Below, in pieces: positions 41,852-49,789 of a stretch of DNA of 64,000 nucleotides (the stretch's first letter is position 1; every line of letters begins with the position of its first letter). The DNA lies in assembly GCA_964438735.1 (NCBI GenBank), contig CAYTLW010000011.1:39444-103443 (forward strand). The letters are read 5' to 3'. Below the pieces are notes generated by a model that saw nothing but the letters and a program-made list of their open reading frames with translations, was not told where the DNA came from and made no database searches. Source of the stretch: CAYTLW01 sp964438735 (GTDB taxonomy: Bacteria > Myxococcota_A > UBA9042). The position numbers and the translations under genes are program-made.

Positions 41852-43666
41852 ATGTTCGCAGTCCGTCGCCCCGTTGAGTGGCTCGCTATTGTCCTGGCCC
41901 TCGCGCTGACCGCTGGCCTCGCCGCTCCTGGCACGGCGCTGGCGGAGGCGCCCGCCGCGGAGGCGCCTGCAGAGGGGGCGCCTGCCGATGGGGAGGCCGA
42001 TGCCCCCCTGTCGAAGAAGATCGACGACGCCTTCGGTGGGATTGTCGGCCACATGGCCTCGGTGCTCTTCTGGCAGCCCTGGACGGTCGAGAACGTCATC
42101 TACAAGGACGACGAGGAGCACGAAAAGAAGCCGGGCGCGCTGAGTGCCGAGTCCAAGCGCCTGGCGGCGGTCTTCGAGGCCGAGGATGTGGGCCTGGTCG
42201 CCAAACAGGCCAGCGATGGCACCTACTGGAAATTGACCGCCGCCCAGCCCACGCAGTGGGAGTTCTTCGGCAAGACCGGCGGGCTGCCCCTCATCGTGCT
42301 GGTGCTGCTGCTCGGCTCGCTCTTCTTCACCTTCTACTTCGGCTGGCTCAACGTGCGCGGCTTCCGCCACGCCGTGGACATCACACGGGGCAAGTACGAC
42401 AACCCGGACGACCCCGGTGAGATCTCCCACTTCCAGGCGCTGACCTCGGCGCTCAGCGCCACCGTGGGCCTGGGCAACATCGCCGGCGTGGCCGTGGCCT
42501 TCGGGCTCGGCGGGCCGGGCGCCCTGATGTGGATGATGATCCTGGGCGTCTTCGGCATGTCGGCCAAGCTCAACGAGTGCACGCTGGCCCAGCTCTACCG
42601 CCAGATCGACGACGACGGCACCGTGCACGGCGGCCCCATGTACTACCTGGAGATCGGCCTCAAGGAGAAGGGGCTCGGCGTGCTGGGTCTGGTCCTGGCC
42701 TTCATCTTCGCCATCTTCTGCGTGCTCGGCTCCTTCGGCGGCGGCAACATGTTCCAGGCCAACCAGTCCTTCGCCGCCATCAAGGCGCAGGTGCCGGCCC
42801 TGGGCGGCGAGGGTCTCGACCTGGCGTTCGGCATCTTCCTGGCCTTCATGGTCGGCCTGGTCATCATCGGCGGCATCAAGAAGATCGGCGCGGTCACCGA
42901 GAAGATCATCCCCTTCATGGTCAGCACCTACCTCATCGCCGGCATCGTGGTGCTCATCGCCCACGCCAGCGAGATCCCCGACGCCGTCGCGTCCATCTTC
43001 AACGGCGCCTTCGCCCCCGAAGCGGCCTTCGGTGGCGTGGTCGGCGTCATGGTCCAGGGCATCAAGCGGGCGGTCTTCTCCAACGAGGCGGGCATCGGCT
43101 CCGCAGCCATCGCCCACTCCGCAGCCAAGACCGACAAACCCGCCCGCGAGGGCATGGTCGCCATGCTGGGCCCGTTCATCGACACCGTGGTCATCTGCTT
43201 CATGACCGGCATCATCCTGGCCGTCTCGCATGCCGACCAGGCCAAAGACGCCGCCGGCAAGGCCCTCGAGGGCGTCGAGATGACGCGCTACGCCTTCGCC
43301 GACACCCTGACCTGGTTCCCCTGGGTCCTGGCCATCTGCATCCTGCTCTTCGCCTACTCGACGATGATCAGCTGGTCCTACTATGGCGAGAAAGCGTGGG
43401 CCTACCTGCTGACCAAGATCACAGGCAGCGAGCAGCTGGGCCGGGGCAAGCACTCCATCCTGGTATATCGCCTGATCTTCCTGAGCTTCGTGGTCCTGGG
43501 CACCGTGTCCAGCCTGGGTAATGTCATCGATTTCTCGGATCTGGCCATCCTGTCCATGGCCTTCCCCAACATCATCGGCGGCGTGATCCTGGCCGGCGGG
43601 GTGAAGAAGCGGCTGTACGCCTACTGGGCGGCCTACAAGAATAACGAGTTCAAGGTCTACAAGTAG
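41852..43666 (+). CDS. Alanine/glycine:cation symporter (AGCS family) with long N-terminal extension
   Basis: 604 residues, about 130 longer than the usual 450-480. Signature 'T-V-G-L-G-N-I-A-G-V-A-V-A' and 'G-G-P-G-A-L-M-W-M' mark the Na+ (or H+)-coupled alanine/glycine symporter family, with about ten membrane segments after residue 145. The extra N-terminus has its own signal-like segment (about 10-32), an Ala/Pro/Glu-rich linker and about 80 further hydrophilic residues before the first transporter segment; such an extension would face the periplasm. GAGG precedes the ATG. It is convergent with the small gene at 43680, 13 bp apart. Confidence 0.92.
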   Translation: MFAVRRPVEWLAIVLALALTAGLAAPGTALAEAPAAEAPAEGAPADGEADAPLSKKIDDAFGGIVGHMASVLFWQPWTVENVIYKDDEEHEKKPGALSAESKRLAAVFEAEDVGLVAKQASDGTYWKLTAAQPTQWEFFGKTGGLPLIVLVLLLGSLFFTFYFGWLNVRGFRHAVDITRGKYDNPDDPGEISHFQALTSALSATVGLGNIAGVAVAFGLGGPGALMWMMILGVFGMSAKLNECTLAQLYRQIDDDGTVHGGPMYYLEIGLKEKGLGVLGLVLAFIFAIFCVLGSFGGGNMFQANQSFAAIKAQVPALGGEGLDLAFGIFLAFMVGLVIIGGIKKIGAVTEKIIPFMVSTYLIAGIVVLIAHASEIPDAVASIFNGAFAPEAAFGGVVGVMVQGIKRAVFSNEAGIGSAAIAHSAAKTDKPAREGMVAMLGPFIDTVVICFMTGIILAVSHADQAKDAAGKALEGVEMTRYAFADTLTWFPWVLAICILLFAYSTMISWSYYGEKAWAYLLTKITGSEQLGRGKHSILVYRLIFLSFVVLGTVSSLGNVIDFSDLAILSMAFPNIIGGVILAGGVKKRLYAYWAAYKNNEFKVYK

Positions 43667-43679
43667 AACAGACTCGAAG

Positions 43680-44012
43680 TCAGCGCGCCGGGCCCGGGAA
43701 TTGGAGCTCGAGGCGGGCTGCCTGCAACTGTCGGGCTTCGATGCCGGCGGATGCTGTGCCGGCCAGGTTCAACCGATCGCCTCTGCTCTCGACGTGCAGT
43801 TCGCCGCCGGGACCCACCGCCAGTCGCCGCCCATCGCGCAGCACCAACTCGCCCTGCCAGCTTGCCCCCGGTCGGTCCTCGGCCACAGCCGCCACATCCT
43901 CGGGCCTGGCACCGATCAGCACATCGCCATCCGGCGTGCGGCCAAGCACCGGCATCACCGCGATCCAGCCCCCGCTCTCGGGCGCCCACGCAATGGACGA
44001 TTCGCTGTTCAT
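43680..44012 (-). CDS. Small hypothetical protein downstream of the parvulin lipoprotein
   Basis: 110 residues. The ATG at 44012 follows the parvulin stop with no intervening base (TAGATG), so it should be translated by reinitiation. The protein looks beta-rich, with alternating 'G-E-L-V-L-R-D-G-R-R-L-A-V-G-P-G-G-E-L' strands, as if a small beta-sandwich or a FliM/FliN-like SpoA fold; this is a guess. No signal peptide, Cys or membrane segment. It could be overlooked because of its size, but context and strand pattern support a real gene. Confidence 0.6.
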   Translation of the reverse strand: MNSESSIAWAPESGGWIAVMPVLGRTPDGDVLIGARPEDVAAVAEDRPGASWQGELVLRDGRRLAVGPGGELHVESRGDRLNLAGTASAGIEARQLQAARLELQFPGPAR

Positions 44013-45122
44013 CTAGAAGGGCAGTTTCTCTTCGATTTCCGCGGCGCTGCGAAGTTCCTGCACAATGCGCCGATCCTCGAGATAGAACTTGCGCGCCCGC
44101 AGGGTCTTGCGGATCTCGGCCTCGACCTCTGCGAAGGGCCGCACGCGCTGGTCGTTCTTCTCCACAAGGCGCAACACGTACCAGCCCCAGCGGGTCTTCA
44201 CCGGCTTGGAGATCTCGCCCACCTTGAGCTTGAACGCCGCGCGGGTGAGCTCCTGCTCGGCCGAACTGCGGGTCAGGTGGATGGGCGCCAGCACGGCACC
44301 GCTGACCCGCTTGGAGACGCGCTCGAAGTCCTCGCCTTTGCTCAGCGCTTCGTAGGCCTCCTGGGCCTTGCTGCGGGCGGCTGTCTTGTCCTCGGCCGGC
44401 GCTTCGGGGCCGACGCGCAACATGATGGGGCGCACGTCGCGGGACTCGTTTTCGACCCAGGCTGACGGGTTGTTGTTGTAGAAGCGCTGGCCCTCTTCGG
44501 TGGACACCTCGAGCTTGCCGATCTTGTCGACCAGCTTGCGGGCCAGACGCTGCTCGCGGATCTGGGTCTCCAGCTGCTCGCGGGTCATGCGGCTGCGCTC
44601 CAGGTTGGCCTTGAACTGGCTGGCGTTGAAGCGGCCTTCGGCGTCGACGAAGCGCTTCTTGTACTCGTCGTAGGCGGCGTTGAACTCCGTCTCGCTCAGG
44701 GTCACGTTCTCCTTGACGATGGCCTGGTGGCGCAGTTCGCGCTCGATCAGCTTGCTCAGGATGTTGCGGGCGATGTGCTTGAGGCGGTCGCGCGGCACGC
44801 GCGCGCCGGTGCCGATAAGACGGTCGAACTCGGCGTTGAAGCGGCTGGCGGCGATCGCCCGTCCGTTCACCGATGCCACCGGGCCGCTGGGGCGCACGAA
44901 GCCGGGCAGATTGGGGTGACCGGTGGTGGCGACCTGGCGGGCTGGCTTCTTACCTGGCGCCTTTTTCTGCGCCGCTGGCGCGGCAGCGCTCGCCGTCGGA
45001 GCGGTCTTCGCCGACGGTGCGGAGGTGGGTTTCGGCGCTGAGTCCTCGCGACCACAGGCGGCGGCGAGCAGGAGCGCGGTGATGCAGGTCGTCGCCTGTA
45101 GCGAACGGTGAAGAACAGACAC
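44013..45122 (-). CDS. SurA/PrsA-type parvulin peptidyl-prolyl isomerase lipoprotein
   Basis: 369 residues from a GTG at 45122, chosen because it follows GAGAGG and places the signal correctly; the frame extends to 45224. The signal ends 'L-L-L-A-A-A-C-G', a lipobox, and is followed by an Ala/Pro/Lys linker. A SurA-N-like chaperone domain (about 90-220, 'R-F-N-A-E-F-D-R-L-I') precedes a parvulin PPIase domain (about 220-330) with 'E-D-F-E-R-V-S-K-R', 'A-A-F-K-L-K-V-G-E-I-S-K-P-V-K-T-R-W-G-W-Y-V-L-R-L'. It should assist folding of envelope or outer-membrane proteins. An outer-membrane barrel gene lies directly upstream on the same strand, but a terminator separates them. Confidence 0.92.
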   Translation of the reverse strand: MSVLHRSLQATTCITALLLAAACGREDSAPKPTSAPSAKTAPTASAAAPAAQKKAPGKKPARQVATTGHPNLPGFVRPSGPVASVNGRAIAASRFNAEFDRLIGTGARVPRDRLKHIARNILSKLIERELRHQAIVKENVTLSETEFNAAYDEYKKRFVDAEGRFNASQFKANLERSRMTREQLETQIREQRLARKLVDKIGKLEVSTEEGQRFYNNNPSAWVENESRDVRPIMLRVGPEAPAEDKTAARSKAQEAYEALSKGEDFERVSKRVSGAVLAPIHLTRSSAEQELTRAAFKLKVGEISKPVKTRWGWYVLRLVEKNDQRVRPFAEVEAEIRKTLRARKFYLEDRRIVQELRSAAEIEEKLPF

Positions 45123-45254
45123 GCCAGCCTCTCGTTTCAGTTGCGGGGATCGCAACGTCGCCTCGCGACCGGGCGGATTGTCCGTGGCCCGCTCGGGACT
45201 GTCAATTAACACCGGCGCGGTCACTCTGTTCCCCGGCCCTGCCCAAAACCCGAA

Positions 45255-45284
45255 AGCCCCCGTCGCACGCTGGCGACGGGGGCT
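45255..45284 (-). terminator. Intrinsic terminator after the outer-membrane barrel gene
   Basis: A perfect 12-bp stem, AGCCCCCGTCGC (45255-45266) with GCGACGGGGGCT (45273-45284), and a 6-base loop. On the minus strand it is followed by a T-rich run (TTTCGGGTTTTGGG). It lies 27 bp past the barrel gene stop, which fits its transcription direction. Confidence 0.85.
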
Positions 45285-45310
45285 CCGGTCTGTTCAGTTG
45301 ACGCTCGGGC

Positions 45311-46585
45311 CTACCACTCGTACTTGGCGGCGAAGTCGATGCCCCAACCGCCCGTGGCGTTGCCGGTGGCGACGTGCGGGCCGTTGTTGAACCATGCCGG
45401 GTTCATGTTCACATCGATGGTCCAGCTGCGCAGCTTGACGCCGACGCCGGTGGTGACCGTGTTCAGCACGGTGGACGTGTGCTTCTCGTTGCTCTGCGGG
45501 GTCGGCAGGGTATTGCTCACGTCGGTCTTGACAATGGTCTGGCGGGCGCCGACGCGGAAGTCGAGCCAGTCAAACGCGGCCGCCTCGGCGGCGAAGCCGT
45601 AGTAAGGCGCCAGGGCGGTGATCGCCTCCTGCGAGGTGATCGGGCCGTTGGGCATCTTGTTGCCGTCGGCGGCCGAGTTGAGGATCAGCAGGCCCAGGCC
45701 CGGCTGCACCAGCACACCCTCGGCGGGGGCGATGGCGAGGTCGGCGCCCAGCGCGAAGGCCACCTGGCTCGTGTTGCCCTTGAGGGCCTCGTGCTGCGGC
45801 GAGTCGGTGCGCACGGTGTGGCTGACGGCGCGGCCGTCGTAGTTGAAGGTCACGTAGGGGACCAGCTTGGCGATCTGGTGGACCTGGAACTCACCCTTGG
45901 CGACGAGGCCGATGTTCATCAGGCCGTCGCCGACGTAGCGGTCGGTGCCGCCCTGGAAGTTGACGAAGGAGCCGAACTTCAGGTTGAGGCCGAAGTCGAT
46001 GTTGTTGGTCTCGGAGATGTCGAGACCAAAGCCGATGGCGAAGTCGATCAGGGTGTTGCTGTACTGGTTGTTGCCGTCAGCGTCGTTGCGATGGCCACCG
46101 ATGGACAGGTAGGAGCCCAGGCGCAGGCCTTCACCCAACTTGGTGGCGAAGCCGATGCCGAACTGGTGGTTCGTCGGGTCCTTGATCGGATTGGACGGCG
46201 GGATGGCGGGGGTCGGCGGCGGCACGGCGCCCGTCGGATCGAGGCCGGCCAGCAGACCGGAGTCGTTGCCGCCGAGGGTGGTGGCCTTGACCACGGGCAG
46301 CCATGGCGACTTCTTGCCGAAGAGCCACAGCACCGCTTCGTCGGTGAGCTTGTAGCGGATGTTCATGCCGCCGTAGGCCGCGCCAACGACCTCGTCGACG
46401 TCCACCTGGTTGCCGTGGAAGACGAGCATCTGCGGCAGGGCGTCGATGTTCGCCTGGTCGCGGATGGTGATGTTCTTTTCGCCGCCGCTGAGGCCGTTGA
46501 TGCGTGAGCCGGTGGCGAAGGCGGTGCTCGCCAACAGCAGGCCGAGCGCTACGGCAGCTGCCGCGATAAGGAAGGTCCTGTTCAT
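45311..46585 (-). CDS. Outer-membrane beta-barrel protein, OmpP1/FadL type
   Basis: 424 residues from the ATG at 46585, which follows AGGAGA; the signal peptide ends near A-S-T-A-F-A (about residue 24). Regularly spaced amphipathic strands with aromatic girdles and a C-terminal 'F-A-A-K-Y-E-W' ending (Trp rather than Phe) suit an outer-membrane barrel. An N-terminal hatch-like 'L-S-G-G-E-K-N-I-T-I-R-D-Q-A-N-I' and the size fit the FadL/OmpP1 or related transporter family, so uptake of hydrophobic compounds is likely. A hairpin (46603-46633) lies in the leader and a strong terminator follows. Confidence 0.78.
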   Translation of the reverse strand: MNRTFLIAAAAVALGLLLASTAFATGSRINGLSGGEKNITIRDQANIDALPQMLVFHGNQVDVDEVVGAAYGGMNIRYKLTDEAVLWLFGKKSPWLPVVKATTLGGNDSGLLAGLDPTGAVPPPTPAIPPSNPIKDPTNHQFGIGFATKLGEGLRLGSYLSIGGHRNDADGNNQYSNTLIDFAIGFGLDISETNNIDFGLNLKFGSFVNFQGGTDRYVGDGLMNIGLVAKGEFQVHQIAKLVPYVTFNYDGRAVSHTVRTDSPQHEALKGNTSQVAFALGADLAIAPAEGVLVQPGLGLLILNSAADGNKMPNGPITSQEAITALAPYYGFAAEAAAFDWLDFRVGARQTIVKTDVSNTLPTPQSNEKHTSTVLNTVTTGVGVKLRSWTIDVNMNPAWFNNGPHVATGNATGGWGIDFAAKYEW

Positions 46586-46893
46586 GTTTCGCTCTCCTGT
46601 CGGGCAGCGACGGTGTCTACCGTGGATGCTGCCTGTTGCGTCTACCGCCCGGAGAAGACTATCGAGAGACTCGCGGGCAGGGGGCGCGCAATACCACATC
46701 GTGAGGCGGTTGAAAACCGGTCAGACCCCTGGGCATCACCGTCCCCCGACGGTGGCGCGCGTCGCTCAGGATCGTCGCAACCCCGCAGTCGTCCAGTTTT
46801 TCCCTGCGCCCCGGCAGGTTGCGCGTCTTGTCGCCGATCACCCGCCATGGTACAGGGAGCGCTTGCTACGGCGCCGGGCCGTACCCCTTTGCC
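46586..46893. promoter_or_regulatory. Divergent spacer (308 bp) between the barrel gene and ftsE, with a leader hairpin
   Basis: No gene is supported here. At 46603-46633 GGCAGC pairs with GCTGCC, and inside it ACGGT (46610-46614) with ACCGT (46619-46623), giving a two-part hairpin just upstream of the barrel gene's ribosome site. Weak minus-strand promoter-like boxes TTTTCA and TATTGC with 17-base spacing are present but score poorly. Nothing clear was found for ftsE. Confidence 0.5.
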
Positions 46894-47628
46894 ATGATCC
46901 AGCTCTACGACGTCACCAAGCGCTATCCCAACGGCGTGGATGCCCTGCGCGACGTCAGTTTGCGCGTGCGCGAAGGCGAGATCGTCTTCCTGACCGGGGC
47001 CAGTGGCGCCGGTAAATCGACCCTGCTTCGCCTGCTCCTGGTCATGGAGCGGGTGACCGAGGGGCAGATCTTGATCGGCGGGCGCAACATCCACGTCCTG
47101 CGCGACGCCTCGGTGCCTTTCCTGCGACGGAACATCGGCCTGGTCTTCCAGGACTTCAAGCTGGTGGCCACGCGCAGTGTGTTCGAGAATGTGGCCATCG
47201 CCATGGAGATCCTCTCCCTGCCGCGGCCCGAGATCGAGCGCCGGGTGATGGAGCTGCTCGAAGGCCTCGGCCTGGGCGATCGCGCCGACGTGATGCCCGC
47301 TGATCTGAGCGGCGGTGAGCAGCAACGCGTGGCCATCGCCCGCGCCCTGGCCAACGAGCCGGCGATCCTGCTGGCCGACGAGCCCACGGGCAACCTGGAC
47401 CCCACCCTCAGCATGGAGATCATGGACCTGTTGCTGGAGGTGAACCGCCAGGGCGCCTCGGTGATCGTGGCCACCCACGACACCGCCATCATCGAACGCT
47501 ACGGTCTGCGCACCCTGGTCCTGGAAGACGGCCGCCTGATCGCCGATCGGCCGCGCGTCGAGCGCGCCTCGACGCCGCTGCGCGCGACCGTGCCCGTGCC
47601 CATCCGCAGCTACCGGGAGGGCGCGTGA
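46894..47628 (+). CDS. ftsE: Cell-division ATP-binding protein FtsE
   Basis: 244 residues from the ATG at 46894; the longer frame to 46819 adds an unlikely segment. ABC ATPase with Walker A G-A-S-G-A-G-K-S-T (35-43), a Q-loop 'F-Q-D-F-K', signature 'L-S-G-G-E-Q-Q-R', Walker B 'I-L-L-A-D-E-P' and H-loop 'A-T-H-D'. With FtsX it forms the membrane complex that couples ATP hydrolysis to periplasmic amidase activation at the septum. It overlaps ftsX by 4 bp, and envC follows, as in the classic arrangement. The C-terminus has about 25 extra residues compared with E. coli FtsE. Confidence 0.96.
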   Translation: MIQLYDVTKRYPNGVDALRDVSLRVREGEIVFLTGASGAGKSTLLRLLLVMERVTEGQILIGGRNIHVLRDASVPFLRRNIGLVFQDFKLVATRSVFENVAIAMEILSLPRPEIERRVMELLEGLGLGDRADVMPADLSGGEQQRVAIARALANEPAILLADEPTGNLDPTLSMEIMDLLLEVNRQGASVIVATHDTAIIERYGLRTLVLEDGRLIADRPRVERASTPLRATVPVPIRSYREGA

Positions 47629-48524
47629 AGACGGGCCAGCCGGTCTACTTCGTGCATCAGGCCATCCGCCTGGCGCGCTCGTCGCCCTGGCTGACCACGA
47701 TCAGCGTGTTCACCATCGCCGTGGCCCTGTCGCTCATGGGCCTGTTCGCCATGGCCTTCTTCAACGCCAACGAGATGATCGGCGATCTGGGCGCCTCACT
47801 GCGGATCTCGATCTACCTGGATGACGACATCGGCGCGCCCCAGATCGAAGCCTTGGAGATGCGCGTGCGGGCCCATCCGGGCGTGACCTCGGTGCGCAGC
47901 CTGAGTCCGGATGAAGACCGCCAGCGCAACCGCCGTCTGCTGGATCCGAAGCTGCTCGAAGGCCTCGACGAGGCGGCCATCCCAGGCCAGCCGGTGCTGG
48001 AGCTGGAGCTGGATGCCGAGCTCGCCGCACGCAGCGACCTGGAGGAATTGATCGTCTGGGCGGGCGAGCTGGAGGGCGTCGAATCTGTAGAAGACGTGCA
48101 GTTTGGCGCCGAGAAGCTGCGCCTGCTCTTCGCCATCGTCGAGATCGTGCGCACGGTCGGCCTGGTGTTGAGCGCAGTTCTGCTCGCCAGCGCCATGTTC
48201 TTCGTCTTCGTGACCATTCGCCTGGCCGTGTTTTCGCGCCGCGACGAGATCGAGATCCTGCACCTGGTCGGCGCGACGCCGCGCTTCATCCGCCTGCCCT
48301 TCCTCGTCGAGGGCGCCCTGCAGGGGCTTGTGGGCGCGTTGGTGGCCATGCTCTTCATCGGCGGCCTGCACCTGGAGCTGCGCAGCCTGATCCGCGACTT
48401 CTACATGCTCAACGTGTCCTGGTCCCTGTTGCCACCGGGCATGGTGCTCTGGTTGATCGTCGGCGGTCCCGCGGTCGGTCTGCTGGCCAGCGGCTTGAGC
48501 ATCGGCCGCTATCTCAAGGTCTGA
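47625..48524 (+). CDS. ftsX: Cell-division membrane protein FtsX
   Basis: 299 residues, GTG start inside the ftsE end. Four membrane segments are visible: one near residues 22-45, and three in the C-terminal half (about 170-195, 220-250, 270-290). The large first periplasmic loop ('S-I-Y-L-D-D-D-I' to about 165) is the part that holds EnvC in E. coli. Motifs such as 'V-R-S-L-S-P-D-E' and 'L-E-L-D-A-E-L' fit. The stop overlaps the envC ATG by one base. Confidence 0.95.
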   Translation: MKTGQPVYFVHQAIRLARSSPWLTTISVFTIAVALSLMGLFAMAFFNANEMIGDLGASLRISIYLDDDIGAPQIEALEMRVRAHPGVTSVRSLSPDEDRQRNRRLLDPKLLEGLDEAAIPGQPVLELELDAELAARSDLEELIVWAGELEGVESVEDVQFGAEKLRLLFAIVEIVRTVGLVLSAVLLASAMFFVFVTIRLAVFSRRDEIEILHLVGATPRFIRLPFLVEGALQGLVGALVAMLFIGGLHLELRSLIRDFYMLNVSWSLLPPGMVLWLIVGGPAVGLLASGLSIGRYLKV

Positions 48525-49759
48525 TGACCGTGCCCCTGTCCCACCGCCCCCCAGAAGCGCGCCTGCCGTCGCCCCGTCTTGCCACCGCCGGCCTCCTGTT
48601 GGGCGCCCTGTTGCTGCTGCCTGGACTGGCCCTGGCCGCACCGGTCGCCCTGTCAGGCGATCCCGGGCTCAGCGTGCCAGCGCGTTCGGCCACCGACCTC
48701 CGCGGTCAGCCCGACCGTCTCGATGAGCAGGAGCGCAAGCAGCTCAACGATCGCTACGGCAAGGTGCTGGCTTCGGAGCTGGGCTTGCTCAAAGCGCTGG
48801 ACGACCTGGATCGACGGGTCGAAGCCACCGAGCAACGCCTGGCCCGGCTGGGCGTACAGCGGGCCGCTGCCACCGATGAGTTGCGCCAGGCCGAGACCGC
48901 CCGCGCCCGCGCCGAACGACGCCTCAACCAGATGCGCAAGGCGGTGCGGGCTCGCCTGCGGGCGCTGATCCGTCTGCGGCGCGCGCCGGCGCTGCGTATG
49001 CTCCTGGCGCCCAAGGAGTTCCGCGATCGGGTGGTCGAGGACCGGCTGCTCAACGAGCTCGTCGAGGGCGATCGCGAGCGCCTGGTCCGCTATCGCGAGC
49101 AGCTCGCCCAGGTGCGCAGCCGGACAGGCACCCGAAACACGGCCCTGCGTCAGCTCGATGATCTCGACCGGCAGGTGCATGCCGAGAAGGCCGGTCTTGA
49201 ACGCCAACGGCACGACAAGCTGGCCCTCATCACCCAGATCGAGGCCGACCCGCTGTACAACGAGCGCGCCCGCCGCGACCTGGACGCGGCCAATCAACTC
49301 CTGCTGGACAAGATCACTACCCTCAAGCAGTGGCAAGAGCGTCGATTCACCTTCGACCGCACCCGCGGACGCCTGCTCAAGCCGGTCAACCGGTCCGCCT
49401 TCGAGGTGTCTTTCGGGCCCCGTCGCCATCCTCGCTTCGGCACCGTAACCTTGCATCGGGGCGTCGACATCCGGCCCTACAATCCCATCGGCGCGGCGGT
49501 GCGGGCGGTCTTCTGGGGGCGCGTGGCCTTTGTCGGCTGGCAGACCGGCTATGGCCGGACCATCATCCTGGACCATGGCAAGGGTTGGCATAGCGTCTAC
49601 GCCCACGTCCAGAGGGTGCAGGTCAAGGAGGGCGAGGTCGTGCGGTCGCGCGCGCGCCTGGCCGAGGTCGGCAGTTCCGGCTCGCTCAAGGGGCGCTATC
49701 TCTACTTCGAGATTCGCGAAAACGGCCAGCCCCGCGACCCGCTGCAGTGGATCCGCTGA
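48524..49759 (+). CDS. envC: EnvC-like murein hydrolase activator, degenerate M23 domain
   Basis: 411 residues, ATG overlapping the ftsX stop. A signal peptide (about 18-45) is followed by a long coiled coil (about 65-270, rich in Arg, Glu, Leu) and a LytM/M23 domain (about 290-411). The M23 zinc site is only partly kept: 'H-R-G-V-D-I' gives the first His and Asp and 'Y-A-H-V' is present, but the usual H-x-H of 'H-L-H-F-E' is replaced by 'Y-L-Y-F-E'. This loss matches EnvC of E. coli, which does not cut peptidoglycan itself but activates AmiA/AmiB. It should bind the FtsX periplasmic loop. It is convergent with uvrC. Confidence 0.93.
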   Translation: MTVPLSHRPPEARLPSPRLATAGLLLGALLLLPGLALAAPVALSGDPGLSVPARSATDLRGQPDRLDEQERKQLNDRYGKVLASELGLLKALDDLDRRVEATEQRLARLGVQRAAATDELRQAETARARAERRLNQMRKAVRARLRALIRLRRAPALRMLLAPKEFRDRVVEDRLLNELVEGDRERLVRYREQLAQVRSRTGTRNTALRQLDDLDRQVHAEKAGLERQRHDKLALITQIEADPLYNERARRDLDAANQLLLDKITTLKQWQERRFTFDRTRGRLLKPVNRSAFEVSFGPRRHPRFGTVTLHRGVDIRPYNPIGAAVRAVFWGRVAFVGWQTGYGRTIILDHGKGWHSVYAHVQRVQVKEGEVVRSRARLAEVGSSGSLKGRYLYFEIRENGQPRDPLQWIR

Positions 49760-49789
49760 GCCCGCCACCGCTCCCCTCAACGTCGTCCT

